From: Amphirosellinia nigrospora
Lineage: Eukaryota; Ascomycota; Sordariomycetes; Xylariales; Xylariaceae
NCBI GenBank assembly: GCA_004123355.1
Contig: SCHM01000001.1
Span: 3,836,001 to 3,900,000 of the forward strand
DNA length: 64,000 nucleotides
Direction of reading: 5' to 3'
This document shows positions 12,326 through 23,117 of this stretch, piece by piece. Under the pieces are notes generated by a model that worked only from the letters and a program-made list of their open reading frames with translations, made no database searches and was not told where the DNA came from. A program made the position numbers and the translations under genes. Within the stretch, counting starts at the first letter, position 1; every line of letters begins with the position of its first letter.

Positions 12326-13715
12326 TTTCAGTTGTTCATGTGAACAAGAAAACCTTGGAGACTGTATATGAGATTTGTATGTCTGAAAAGAATTTAGACG
12401 TAGTGGTGGGAAACCTGTGCTTGACGATGGCTGGATTTTTTTCAGGAGTAAGTGAGCAGAAAACAGTCATCTTTATACTTTTTCAACTTATTTATCCCAG
12501 ATCCCACATAACATCATACCAATGGACCTGGACTAATCGTGTGCAATAGCTATCATCGCAACGAGGGCATATTTGTTGGCTTGTGATCGTGAGTAGACGA
12601 CCAGCTTGGCTTTGTCCCCTCTAAACTTGTCTCGGTTTACTAAAATCACATGTGCTTATTCGATGCACCTTCTACCTACTGCCATGGTGAGTATCAGCGC
12701 AATGAACGAAACTTTTGGTTGTACGTGTGTATGATTATTCTCATAATAACGTATATTGGACGAAAGTATTTCCTGATATAACCTATAACATGACGAGTTG
12801 GAAGACTCATGTTATGCATCTGATCGCTGATACGTAGACCAGCCGTTGGCATGCTTCGCCGGTCCCATGACAATTGAGACAGCAAGCTTCAATCGCTTTC
12901 TTCAGCTAGGTACACTGTCTAAATCATCATTAAAACATTTATCCTATTACTTACCTGTTCGATATTATCATACATGACTGTTATACTAGTGTGAGTGCAT
13001 TATCGTCTAGTGCCATGCATGAATAAGGTAGCGATTCTATAATTTTTGGTTCACCAACGAAGAGCGAGATTTCATACTAGCAATTTCAGTGTCAAATCCT
13101 TCCACAAAAGAAGTATACCTTCTCTCTCAGCCGTGACCGTAATAAGCAGCATGGTATTGGATCCAAGAATGTCATATTAGATAGTATTACAATAGCTTTC
13201 AACTCGAAGTGCTGCAAAGATCGGCGGAAACAACTCTTGAACGAGATTTAACGTCTCATGGTAGAGCAATCTATTCAATCCAAGATGTTCAACAATAGTA
13301 CTGTCATCGTGGCTTACAAATCTTTTACTGTTGCAATGGTGTAACAGGTGACTGGCACGTGTAACTTCGGGCCGAGCATGTATTAAATCGACTCGAACAT
13401 GTCTTTGACCACTATTTAATTGAGAGCCATACGAATGCCTGAGTATACTCTAGCCCGAGTGCACCGGGTATAAGCCAGCGGTTCATTCCTACTATTGGAA
13501 GTTGATCCGAGGAACTTGTAAAGAAAGGTCACCAAGCCGTAAAGTGTCTCGATCATGAACTGTAGATCATTATAAGAGTTCGCAGCTCACAAGGTGGCAC
13601 TGAGCTGTATTTCAATGGTTCTGGGTATTCTTGTCCTCTTTTCTCGTATGATACATGGTATAGTCATTTCCCACTCTTGGACCTCGCTCTATGGAGTCCA
13701 TGGGTAGGTATATAC
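12326..13715. other. Intergenic, upstream of secreted protein gene
   Basis: This holds the promoter of the secreted-protein gene and the 3' UTR of the protoglobin gene. Open frames are short and featureless. The composition is rather AT-rich from 12.9 to 13.5 kb. No RNA gene or repeat is seen. Confidence 0.45.
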
Positions 13716-14859
13716 CTAAGCAGCCTGTTTCCCATCGGCGTGGGCAACTGCCGCCTTGTCACCCTCCCCATTCGCCACGCTCACCGCCCCCATTCCTTTT
13801 GCCAGCCCGGAAAATGGGCAAGCGCTCTCAGAACCTAGATCAACTGCTTCTTCATCGAGGTCTTCTAGCATCCTTTTTCCAAATAGATAACCTTCTTGCT
13901 CAACATCGGGGGCTTCGGCTTCGTCTGCGAACTCGTCGCCGTCTCGGACATCTATAAAACCTAAGTATGCTGTCCCGACCTCTTACAGAGATCTTCGCTT
14001 GAATATGAGTAAAACAGGCGATTGTAATGCACTTACTGCAGAGGGTTAGCGTAAACATGACATGATGCGGTGTTGGGGGATTGATACATACCACCACTTG
14101 GCAAACAAGTCGTTCTGTATCCAGATAACCTTGCCCAATGCCTTGACAAGAGCTACCTTTTTTTCCATTCGCAGGCGAGGATGAGATAGCAGAGCCTCTG
14201 TGAGGGTGTCTTGAATGAACGATAGGCATGCGCCGATATGTACATATTCAATATGAAGAGGATGTTCACGTCCTCTTCCCACGTGCATCATGCTGAGATA
14301 TGTGAGTAGTGCTCACGATACCTGAGTTGTGGAATCACACTCACCCGACCTTGTCTAGATAATACCAGAACTCCATCGTAGATGGATCGGAACATAGCTT
14401 GTTCAAGTAGGCTCGTAAGAAGGTCTTACGATGTAGGATAATGGGGCTGTTGTCGGTGAGGGTCTCATCTACAGGCCCTTCATAACTCGTACTTCTCGTC
14501 TTGAACTATAAGGATTTGAATGTTAAAGGCTGCCAATTACAGTACAAGATTTGACTAATCAGGGATTGCAAGGCATTGGAGGAGCAAAAGCACGTACTGC
14601 TCTTGCTGTGATGTCATATTGTAATACTTGTGATATACAATATTTACCAACGCGGGAATCAACGCTTTGATATACTTGGAACCCGTTATTAACGCCTCGA
14701 TGTCTCCTAGAACAGTGTAAGCGGCGGTTGACAGGGTAGAGGCCGAGCTTAAGGCCTACGCGAACTGAAATCTAGGAATGAATGAAGGTATTGGATTCTC
14801 GTCTCTAGATTGGTGTACAGCTCTTTGCGATCTATGTGCTTCATAGGACGTAGACTCAT
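13716..14859 (-). CDS. Protoglobin-family heme protein (globin-sensor domain)
   Basis: This matches the fungal group of protoglobin/globin-coupled-sensor-like proteins, which fold as a globin and bind heme. The start at 14859 reads MSLRPMKHIDRKELYTNLET. It is followed by RIQYLHSFLDF, ALITGSKYIKALIPALVNIV, HRKTFLRAYLNKLCSD, FWYYLDKVG, GREHPLHIEYVHIGACLSF, KKVALVKALGKVIWIQNDLF and an acidic tail with DLDEEAVDLGSESACPFSGL. The histidines in HPLHIEYVH are the obvious heme-ligand candidates. Five short exons are inferred. A base is missing near 14626 (HKVLQYDITARA needs one more G on the coding strand), and the donor near 14092-14096 is one base too long for KWYVRDGDEF to splice in frame. Only a single domain is seen, with no output domain, so it is a stand-alone globin. 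Its role (oxygen, NO or redox sensing) is unknown. Confidence 0.85.
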
Positions 14860-16295
14860 TTTGACGGTGGAGATGATGTGAACAATGGCTTTTCAATTGT
14901 GCAGTAATTACTGAGGTACCTAAGCTAAGGTAGGATGTTGCTTTCGTCACGAGAATTAGGCACTCAGTGTAAGCTCAACGTATTTGATTTAAATACCGAA
15001 AGTTGTCATGCTGCTAATCTACTTCGTAGCACGAGGTCCGCCTCATTTTCGTCGCTGAGCAGTCAAAGCCGCGATATTCACCGATGAGCTGATGGTGGCA
15101 TGATTCGCAGGTTTGGATCAAATGATTAGGGATTTGCGACAGGGTTTGTAGGCTTCAGACCGTACTAAGCCTCTATGGTTCCGGGGTACTCCCTACAGTA
15201 AGTACCTACCTAGCGTCAATCACTAAGGCTCTTCCATCTTCACGGGTTGTTTGCGACCAATTGAAAGCTTCTCATTAAGTCGAATGCTGACGATTGAACG
15301 CTTACTATTGCACATGGAAATCATAGGTTCTCTCTGAATGCGCGAATTACCTAGTATAGGTATGTTATAGATTTTGCTGTAGTTGTGGTAATGATAATGT
15401 CTGTCTAGAGATACACCAATTGATAGCTAGCCCTTTAAGGAGGTTTTAAGGTTAGGGTCTTTCGCAACCATTTAAGGCCTTCAATAATTAAATTCACTCG
15501 CAGGTGAGAGCTTCAAGTCTTTAATGGATTAGTCTAGTACACATGTACTTAATGCTATCTTACTTACCTAAGGTACATAAGAAAAGGAGAAATACTTTAC
15601 TTGCTCCCATCGCCTGGTCGCTGAAACACGTCGGATGTCGCCGAGACAACAACAATACTCTCGTACGAACATGTTTCGGCCGACGGTGAAATCTATAGCG
15701 TCGTACGAAATTTCTTAACACGGGTTACCCGTCCTACTTCGCAATCAATAACACCAGATCAAAACGTGGAAGTGTGCTTATGAATGCTGATATTTTTCAA
15801 GTGTGACTGGTAACTTCACAGTCACACAATGCACTCAAGATAGAATTTGTCGATGTCCTTTCCCTCTGCGACGGAACTACAGATATATCGAGGCGGCCGT
15901 GAAGCATCGCTGCGCCTCGATAATTAAGAAGTCGACTTTTAGACTCACTTGTAAAGGTGCGTTAGTTGTGGCCCTTTGAGTTCAAGCTAGGAAATAACCA
16001 TGATTTCAGCCTAGTCATAATGCAATTTATTGAGGGTTGGCTCTAATTGCCATTACTGCGCTCAAGGTAGATGGCGCCGTCCCTATAGCCGCACATATTC
16101 TCAGACAAAGCATGGTATATTAACTAATCGCGGTTATTGAGTGCTATGGTCTCGAATCCATTCTTGAATCTTGAATTAGTTTCGACGCTCATGAATAAAA
16201 TCAGAGTGACAGCTGAAGTTGGCGATAAGATAAAAGAATGAGTATAAAATATAAACAGCTACCATCCGCATCCCAGCTCAACTACTATCTCATTC
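14860..16295. other. Intergenic, upstream of protoglobin gene
   Basis: This is 1.4 kb between two minus-strand genes. It should hold the protoglobin promoter and the 3' end of the cyclase transcript. I find no protein-like frame, RNA gene or repeat. Confidence 0.5.
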
Positions 16296-17185
16296 CTATA
16301 CAATAATCTCCGAGTCTTTACAATCTAGGAGCAGCATATGTCCAGGCGTATGTGCCATGATAACGCCTTCTAAGTTCGTTCTCATGACCGCCTCTTGCGG
16401 CGTAACCCCACAACCCCAGAACACGGGGACTAGCTCGTCATCTCCGAAAAGATTCCCAAGTGAGATGCCATTCTGCGTCATGGGCGCATCGCCCCATTGG
16501 GGGCTATCTATATCTTCAATACCCAAAGCCTTGAGGGCTTCCCAACCCCAAGCGATAGGCTCGCCGTGTGTGACAGAAAATACTCTGGTGATGTTCCTCA
16601 CTCTAGGGATGTCGCCCACTCTATAGGGTCGCATGGACACGACGAATGTGCTTCCAGTGAAAACGCCGGCAGGACACAGTGGTATCGTAGTGCGATACAT
16701 CGGTACGTTCCGCTTCAGAGCTGTATGAAGCGGCGTGAGCCCAGCGGCAGCAAGTGAAGATTCGAAGCTGAAAGAGCATCCGATTAAGAACGCCACATGG
16801 TCGTCGGTCCAATCTTCCAGGATGTTTGAACATCCTGACTTTACTAGTTTGGAGTTTTTATAAACATTATACTTGGGAGCATCATTTCTTATGTCGACAT
16901 CAGTGAGTATCGCTGCTCCATCGAGCCCCGGCAAGTGAGATCGTATAGAATCCCACCTCCCCGGCGCAGATGATTCGGCTATGAGGGGACAGGGCACGGG
17001 ATTTCGAGTACAGAGAAGTCGGAAATCTGAAGCATACTTGGAAGGTAAGATAATCAGATTGGCTTGGAGATACGTTGGTGCGAGGCCTGACGTGTTGGGC
17101 ACGGGTGGCTCCGGGCATAGAGGCGGACGTCCCTACCAGTCTCTAGTGTGTGAGGCGCTAACAAAGTCGTAGATGTTACCGACAT
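16296..17185 (-). CDS. D-glutamate cyclase / putative hydro-lyase (DUF1445)
   Basis: This is a single-exon DUF1445 (UPF0317) protein of about 295 residues, the usual size of the family. Mammalian members of this family convert D-glutamate to 5-oxo-D-proline; bacterial and fungal members are annotated as putative hydro-lyases. The likely start is the ATG at 17185 (MSVTSTTLLAPHTLETGRDV), followed by SGLAPTYLQANLIILPSKYA, FRLLCTRNPVPCPLI, DHVAFLIGCSFSFE, YRTTIPLCPAGVFTG, VSMRP, ITRVFSVTHGEPIAWG and VFWGCGVTPQEAVM. It ends with AHTPGHMLLLD. The first ~35 codons are one base out of frame with the rest: the G3 run at 17103-17105 should be four. It is divergent from the Zn2Cys6 regulator across a 506-bp gap. 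Confidence 0.92.
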
Positions 17186-17691
17186 GTTGACGGGGAGGCG
17201 GGTATACACAACAATAGGTGTCTGTCTGGGTGACGCACACACAGACACGGACGGTTATCTTTATTTAAGTATCTAGAGTTCATCAACAATTTGTACAACC
17301 ATCTACGGACAAGTTCGGCTGTACTTCACATGGCTGCTTACCTCCCTTGATGCCTTCGGTGAACTGTGGAGCGGGCTACGGACTTCCACCGCCGCCGGGC
17401 GTGGGTCGTGTCAGAGCTGAACGCTTTACGCCTAGTAGGCAGAAAGATCAATATCATTGTGAGGGCTGAAACGAAGTCTGGCTATGCGCATAGAATAGCT
17501 AGAACTAAATCATCATATAATACTGAGGGAGAAATCCACTAAGTCCCAGTTAGGGTCAGGCTATCCAGAAATCTAACGTGAATCATCTCCACAACGTGCC
17601 ATCGCATCGGAGTACCCTTGCTCTCCTTCTCCCATCATTTGCGTATTGAGCCTCATTATAACCATCAACGATTACCGATAAGGGACTAGAG
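17186..17691. promoter_or_regulatory. Shared divergent promoter, cyclase / Zn2Cys6 regulator
   Basis: The 506 bases lie between the start codons of the minus-strand D-glutamate cyclase and the plus-strand Zn2Cys6 factor. A GC-rich patch near 17389-17404 (CGCCGCCGGGCG) sits mid-way and includes CGG/CCG triplets, the half-sites bound by this factor class. No specific operator can be assigned by eye. Co-regulation is inferred from geometry only. Confidence 0.4.
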
Positions 17692-20111
17692 ATGCAATCA
17701 CCGAGGCCTGGGAGCGAGCCTACGACGGTTTCTTGCGTGCGATGTAGGAGAAGAAAAGTACAGTTATACGTTGCTCGCTCTCTCATATCCGTGCTTGTTC
17801 TGACTTTGTATTACTGAAGGTCAAATGCGACCGGCGTCTACCTTGTTCCAGGTGTTTGAAGGCGGAGGCTGAATGCCGGCGTGTGGGGAGTGGTGAGAAG
17901 CAGAGGTGAGCAAGCAGCTCCGCAGGAACGTAATACCTACTACCGGCGTTAACTTCCATAAGGCCTACCCGAAGAGTTATGTGCAAGCACTAGAGGCTCA
18001 AGTTGCATCTCTGGAGACCTTTATTCAAAAGCTCGCGTCAAGTGATAATGAACAACGTCAACACATGCTTGATGAATTCTCGCGTGTCCTCGCACTGACT
18101 TTAGTCGACGGCAATGAAGCCGAACCGAGTTCATCCACAACTCCAGCGCCAACCGGCGAACACAACGATGGGAGCGGTTAAGTCCATCGCGTGCTGGCCA
18201 GCTTCGAAAAACAAGTTCTGGCAGTTCGGCGCACTTCTACGGAGGCACAAGTCTATATCATATCCGCTTGTCCGAGGTAGAGTCGGCCACGTCGCCGGTA
18301 GTCGTCGACTCAACACTTGAAGGCGACACGACTTCAACCAGTATCACGGAAACAATTTTCGGTCAGACACTCTGGAACTCATACCCAGTTCAATTTGCTC
18401 CACATGACGATGTTTCACAGCGCTTGATGGCTGGATTCTTCAAGCACCAGTACCAATACAGCATGTGTATCCATCGAGAGTCCTTCCTCCGCGACTACGA
18501 TACGGGCGGCGGCCAACATTACTCGGATTTACTTCTATTCGCCATCTGCGCAACAGGAGCCCTTGCTACAAACGAGTCACTTTTGTCAGACATCTTCGCC
18601 AATCAAGCCCAGGCATTACTGTATCCCTCCTTAAACCATCCCGATCTCACAGTGTTACAGTCACTTATTCTATTGGGCCAACTCGAAATTGGACGAAGGA
18701 GGCCATCAAAAGGATGGTTGTTCTGTGGCATGGCATTTCGCCTCGCGCGTAAGTGCCTCCTCAAGCTCCGAGCCCCCCATTTCGGTAGACTTCGGAAGTA
18801 AAGACCGCTTGTCATCCCCTCAAGCATTAGCATCATTATATCTACTTCCTAAGCACTTGTAACTCCTACTATTAGATATAGCTACTAACTAGTAAACTCT
18901 ATAGATGAGATGGGGCTACATCTGGACCCTACGAATTGGCATCATACCGAGGATTTAGACGTGGAACGAGAAATACTTCGGCGTGTCTACTGGGCTGCCT
19001 TTGTCGTCGACAAGCAGCTTAGCTTATATTTTGGTCGGCCGCCGGCTCTGTACCCACAAGTATCTGATGTCCGAGGAACTGAGAGAATACCGTATCCCCC
19101 GGACTGGGCCAACCTACTAGATACTTACATTGCTCCTAATACCTCGATCACCGCGTTTGAGGATGGACCAAGCCTCGTTAACAGCCTCATATACCGTATA
19201 GAACTGTACCGTATCGTACATAATATGATTACCGAGGTTTTCGAGAATCGACGTACAAATGCAGGCGGTGCTGTCGTTGCAGCCACGATCACGCGGATTC
19301 ATGTGTCATTAACGAAATGGCTCGCCGGTTTGCCGAGCAACTGGTATGTATAGAAGCCTTCCGTATCTGGTTCCTTAGTCTCCTTTCTTCGTTTGATAAG
19401 CATGTTCTAGACTAACAGGTTTTTAGTAACTGGAACCAGTGGACAATGGGCCAATTGTCACCTTGGGTATACCATCTCCAGTAGGTCCTCGTCACAGCTT
19501 GGGGGTATTTCTTTCACAAGGAGGGGGATAGCTATAGAAGGAGGTAAGAACTGACCTGACCGTGCCCAGTCTGCTTTTTCATACAGTGATGACTATCCTA
19601 CATCGCCCTCCAAGCCAGCTTCTCCAGAAACCCGGGTCTAGCTTCGATCGCGATGATACCGAGATATGCTACGAGTCGCTCGGGGCTATACTGAGGCTAA
19701 TCAAGCAATACGGGCGGTTCTACTCATATAAATACCTGCCGCTTGATTTTGTGCAGACGCTATCGACGGCAGCCGGGACGATTTTGATGAGGCGTCACTT
19801 GAATGACCTCCCTTGGGACGATGCAGAGACAGCTAGATCCCTAGATCTTGTGATACAAGCTATGGAGGATATCAAGGACACGTGGTCTTGCACAAAAGAG
19901 ATTCTCAACAGCGTTTTAAAAGCCAGACAGACCGAAGCGGCGACCATTCCCGATGTAGATCCGGTTCATGGATTTCGACTTCCTTGCGGCCCAGCCGCCG
20001 GTCCCATCGGATGCGGATGGCACCCTGTGGCCTCCATCGTTCGGCAATATGATGACGGGCTCCATGTTGCCATGGGGCTATATTGAGCCCAGTGAGGTTG
20101 ATTTTCAATAA
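17692..20111 (+). CDS. Zn2Cys6 fungal transcription factor with fungal_trans domain
   Basis: This is a binuclear zinc-cluster regulator. The start at 17692 (MQSPRPGSEPTTVS) leads into the cluster CVRCRRRKVKCDRRLPCSRC plus LKAEAEC, which gives spacing C-x2-C-x6-C-x5-C-x2-C-x6-C. The cluster is interrupted by an intron at 17758-17819. A coiled linker (YVQALEAQVASLETFIQKLA) follows, then the fungal_trans middle region: HFYGGTSLYHIR, HQYQYSMCIHRESFLRDY, GWLFCGMAFRLAHEMGLHLD, EREILRRVYWAAFVVDKQLS, LYFGRPPAL and FHTVMTILHRPPSQLL. The C-terminus is MDFDFLAAQPPVPS to GYIEPSEVDFQ. At least four introns are used. One base is missing near 18171-18176 and one is extra near 19965. Targets are unknown; the divergent cyclase gene is the nearest candidate. 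Confidence 0.9.
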
Positions 20112-23100
20112 GGTGGTTATACCATTACACCATAAGCTGATGATTTGATTTACGATATCGCTTAGGCCGGATGAAATGAATTATGGATGTGGCTTGCAAA
20201 TGGTATTGGTATCATATAGATATTTCCCTCTCCCTTCGGACTTTACTCCGACGACTTGTAATTAGCTCGTTTGACCTGGACGCACACAGCCAAATAAACA
20301 TGACTGACTCCATCTGGGAATTGCTATGAGGCTTTTTGTTATCAGTCCATCCAACGAAAGTCCCTAGCATCAAGTGCTCGGTAAGCAGACACTACTGGTA
20401 GTTAGATGACCGGCTTGGCCCCCTGCTAGAGTGCTAGAGTGAGTGGCTTGCGCCCGAGAGTAACCTGCCGATGTTGCATCGACACACCCACCAAAGAAGC
20501 GCTGGCGCCGCCGTATTGCGCAGCGATAACGCATGAATCCACGAAATTGCGATTGCTACCATACTTCACAAACATGCCAGACGTAGATGCTTATCACCAC
20601 ACCTATACATAGTTATGAATTCTTCGCTACGATGAGCCGGCATACATACGTAGCACTTGTATACACTTGTGTACCTCTCAAATCTACCTAGGTAGGTAGA
20701 TAAAGATTTGATGAGATAGATAATGTTTGGAAGGTTTGCCCTTACATCCATGGATAAGGTAAGGTATTTGCCCTGGAGCCTATGGTTTGCTAGGTACCAT
20801 TTACCAAAGTAAGCGGTGCGGGGGTTTAATTGGCCCCAATTAGGAATAGCTTGACACTACCCACCATAGAGGTGCCAACCAATAAAATCGGTATTTTGCG
20901 TGTGGTCAGAGACGGAGATGGCGTCACTATGCGTTTGTATGAGCAGGAAGCTAGCCTATTTGGGCTTCTTCAGCTATTCTAGGTTCACATTCCATCCAAC
21001 GCCAACAAACGTCAAAGAGAAGTCACAAACTACCTTAGGTAATGTAACAACTTACGGGCGTAGCGATGCCAATCTTGCTATGTATATATCGTAGCACAAG
21101 GGATGACTGGCGCGAAGTTGGCCAAGCAAAACCAGCCAAGGCAAAGCGGGAGGCAGAAGTATCCACTGCTACAGCTCAAGGTTGGTTTCGATTCATGGAA
21201 GACATCTCCAAACAAATTCAGTTACCCGGCCCTATCAGCGACGGGATATGCAACTACTTTTCAGCTCTTGCGGGACGGTGATGACCCGCCCCAGCCACTC
21301 TCGAAAATGTGATATCAACATCAACATCCAACAGCATGTGTGGCTCACAATACCGTTTCATACCGTTGACGCCATGTTTAGGGCGTAGTCGTCCATGGCG
21401 TCAATGGCGTCAATCCTAATACCAACTCCAGTCTTGAGCTTGAAGGAGAGAGGGCTTGTCTCGGGAGATGCTTGCTTCCAGTCCCTGCCTGGGCGGTCTA
21501 AATCTTAGCTTCTTCTGTGGGTCGGTATAGGTAGAAACGCTACTGTACTTCTGTGGATATGGTGCCTGGGATCTTTGACTCACTGAATTCCTAGATTGCC
21601 ATGCTATTACGAATTCCCATAGACTATCTCCAACACCATTTGCTCCTTTTCACCCACTCTGATGCCTATCCGCCACGCAAACTTGACATATCAGCAGCCT
21701 AAGGGATACCAACCCCCCCTTATTTTCAATACCGCCACCCAAAGGATCTGGCTAGGCTGGGCTCCGTCCGGGCCGGGGCTTAAGGGGCATTCCGCAGTCA
21801 GCAACGCATCTCCAATCCCTTATGTGCTGCTACTGTGGATCTGAGTGAGCAAGCGGGATTCTTACAAGATAAACGACACCTAAAGATATAGTTTAGCGGC
21901 CGCCGTAGTAGATAGCTTCCTATCGACCTTTTGAGGGTCTTCAAGGAATCTGTCTTAGCTATTATAGGTGAGATCTTGTTCGGATGCCTATTTTGGAACC
22001 AAGCCATAGACCGTCCAACTAGCCCATGTTCCTGCCCATGTGTCATCAAGGTAAGGTACACTAGAAAGAAAGGCTGTTCTCATAGCGCGGCGAGAATCTC
22101 GTCCAGTCATATCTTAGAGATCTGTTCAGGACGACATACATCGAATAAGCGGCGTGGTTGCGGAGAACTGTCCCCGACCTGCATGAGATCAGTTTACTCT
22201 AATGCTCAGTCCCAATTCTGTGTCTCCCCCTGCGTCGATATACGCGCTTAGGTTCCCATAGAGGCTCTCGTGTCCAGTAAAACACAGCCAATAGAGGTTG
22301 CCAATAATGGACCGCACATGGGAGCTTTCCTTTCTTAGTAGGTGTAAATCGTGCCTATTCTTTCGTTGGATGTAGTGTAAGAGCCTCAGTCGCCTCCTCC
22401 GTCTTACTCTACCTTGTTTTCTGGATATTGTTTTTGCAAGACCCTACTACGCTATCTACTTCTGTATTCATTGACCCGAGATTCCAAAGAGCGGCTCGGT
22501 GTTTCATAAATCAGATGTGCCGTTGTTGCACAGACCTTCTCCCATCAGAATTACCGGCAGTCCACTATAGTCGAGTCTAGCCCTACTAGCTAGATACGCC
22601 CTAGGGTCCCTAGGCTGCCTAAAGCTTTGCGACCGCTTCAACGACCGCTCTTCCAGCTCACCGTTGGTCCTTCGGCTTTTTTTTTTTTTAGTCGGCCAGC
22701 TTGCCAACAACTTCACGACTAATGAACGTCTAATGTTTTCTGTTTAACGGGTGCGCCATCCTCCGTCCTAGAAACAATCTTGGCGTCGGGGTTTAGCTAA
22801 CAGTAAGCTGTCATGTGGCATAGTTGCAAACTACGTCTCGGGCGTGCGGATTCTATGACTTCCATCTCGACTACTGTAAATTTAATGTGCAATAATAGAC
22901 CACCACCAACCTTGAACACGACTCGATTCTAGAAAAATCCTGCATACGGCCGAGTCAATCTGATTACTATATCCCAGGAACCCTCTCTCGACACGTCTAG
23001 TCTCCACCGGGACAGCTTTTTGGTCTCGGTCCTGGTCCTGGCTCTGGGACAGGAGCTTCGGCCGGCGTTTGCTATGCCCGAGTCAGTTCTTTTCAAGGGC

Positions 23101-23117
23101 ACAGAAACAATCCGGCT
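20112..23117. other. 3-kb intergenic spacer
   Basis: No frame here shows family motifs, and the ORFs are short. There is a TAGGTAGGTAGA motif near 20687-20700, a 13-base T run near 22679-22691, and a CT/GT-rich imperfect tract from about 23015. The last few hundred bases should be the promoter and leader of the PHD-finger gene. Confidence 0.45.
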
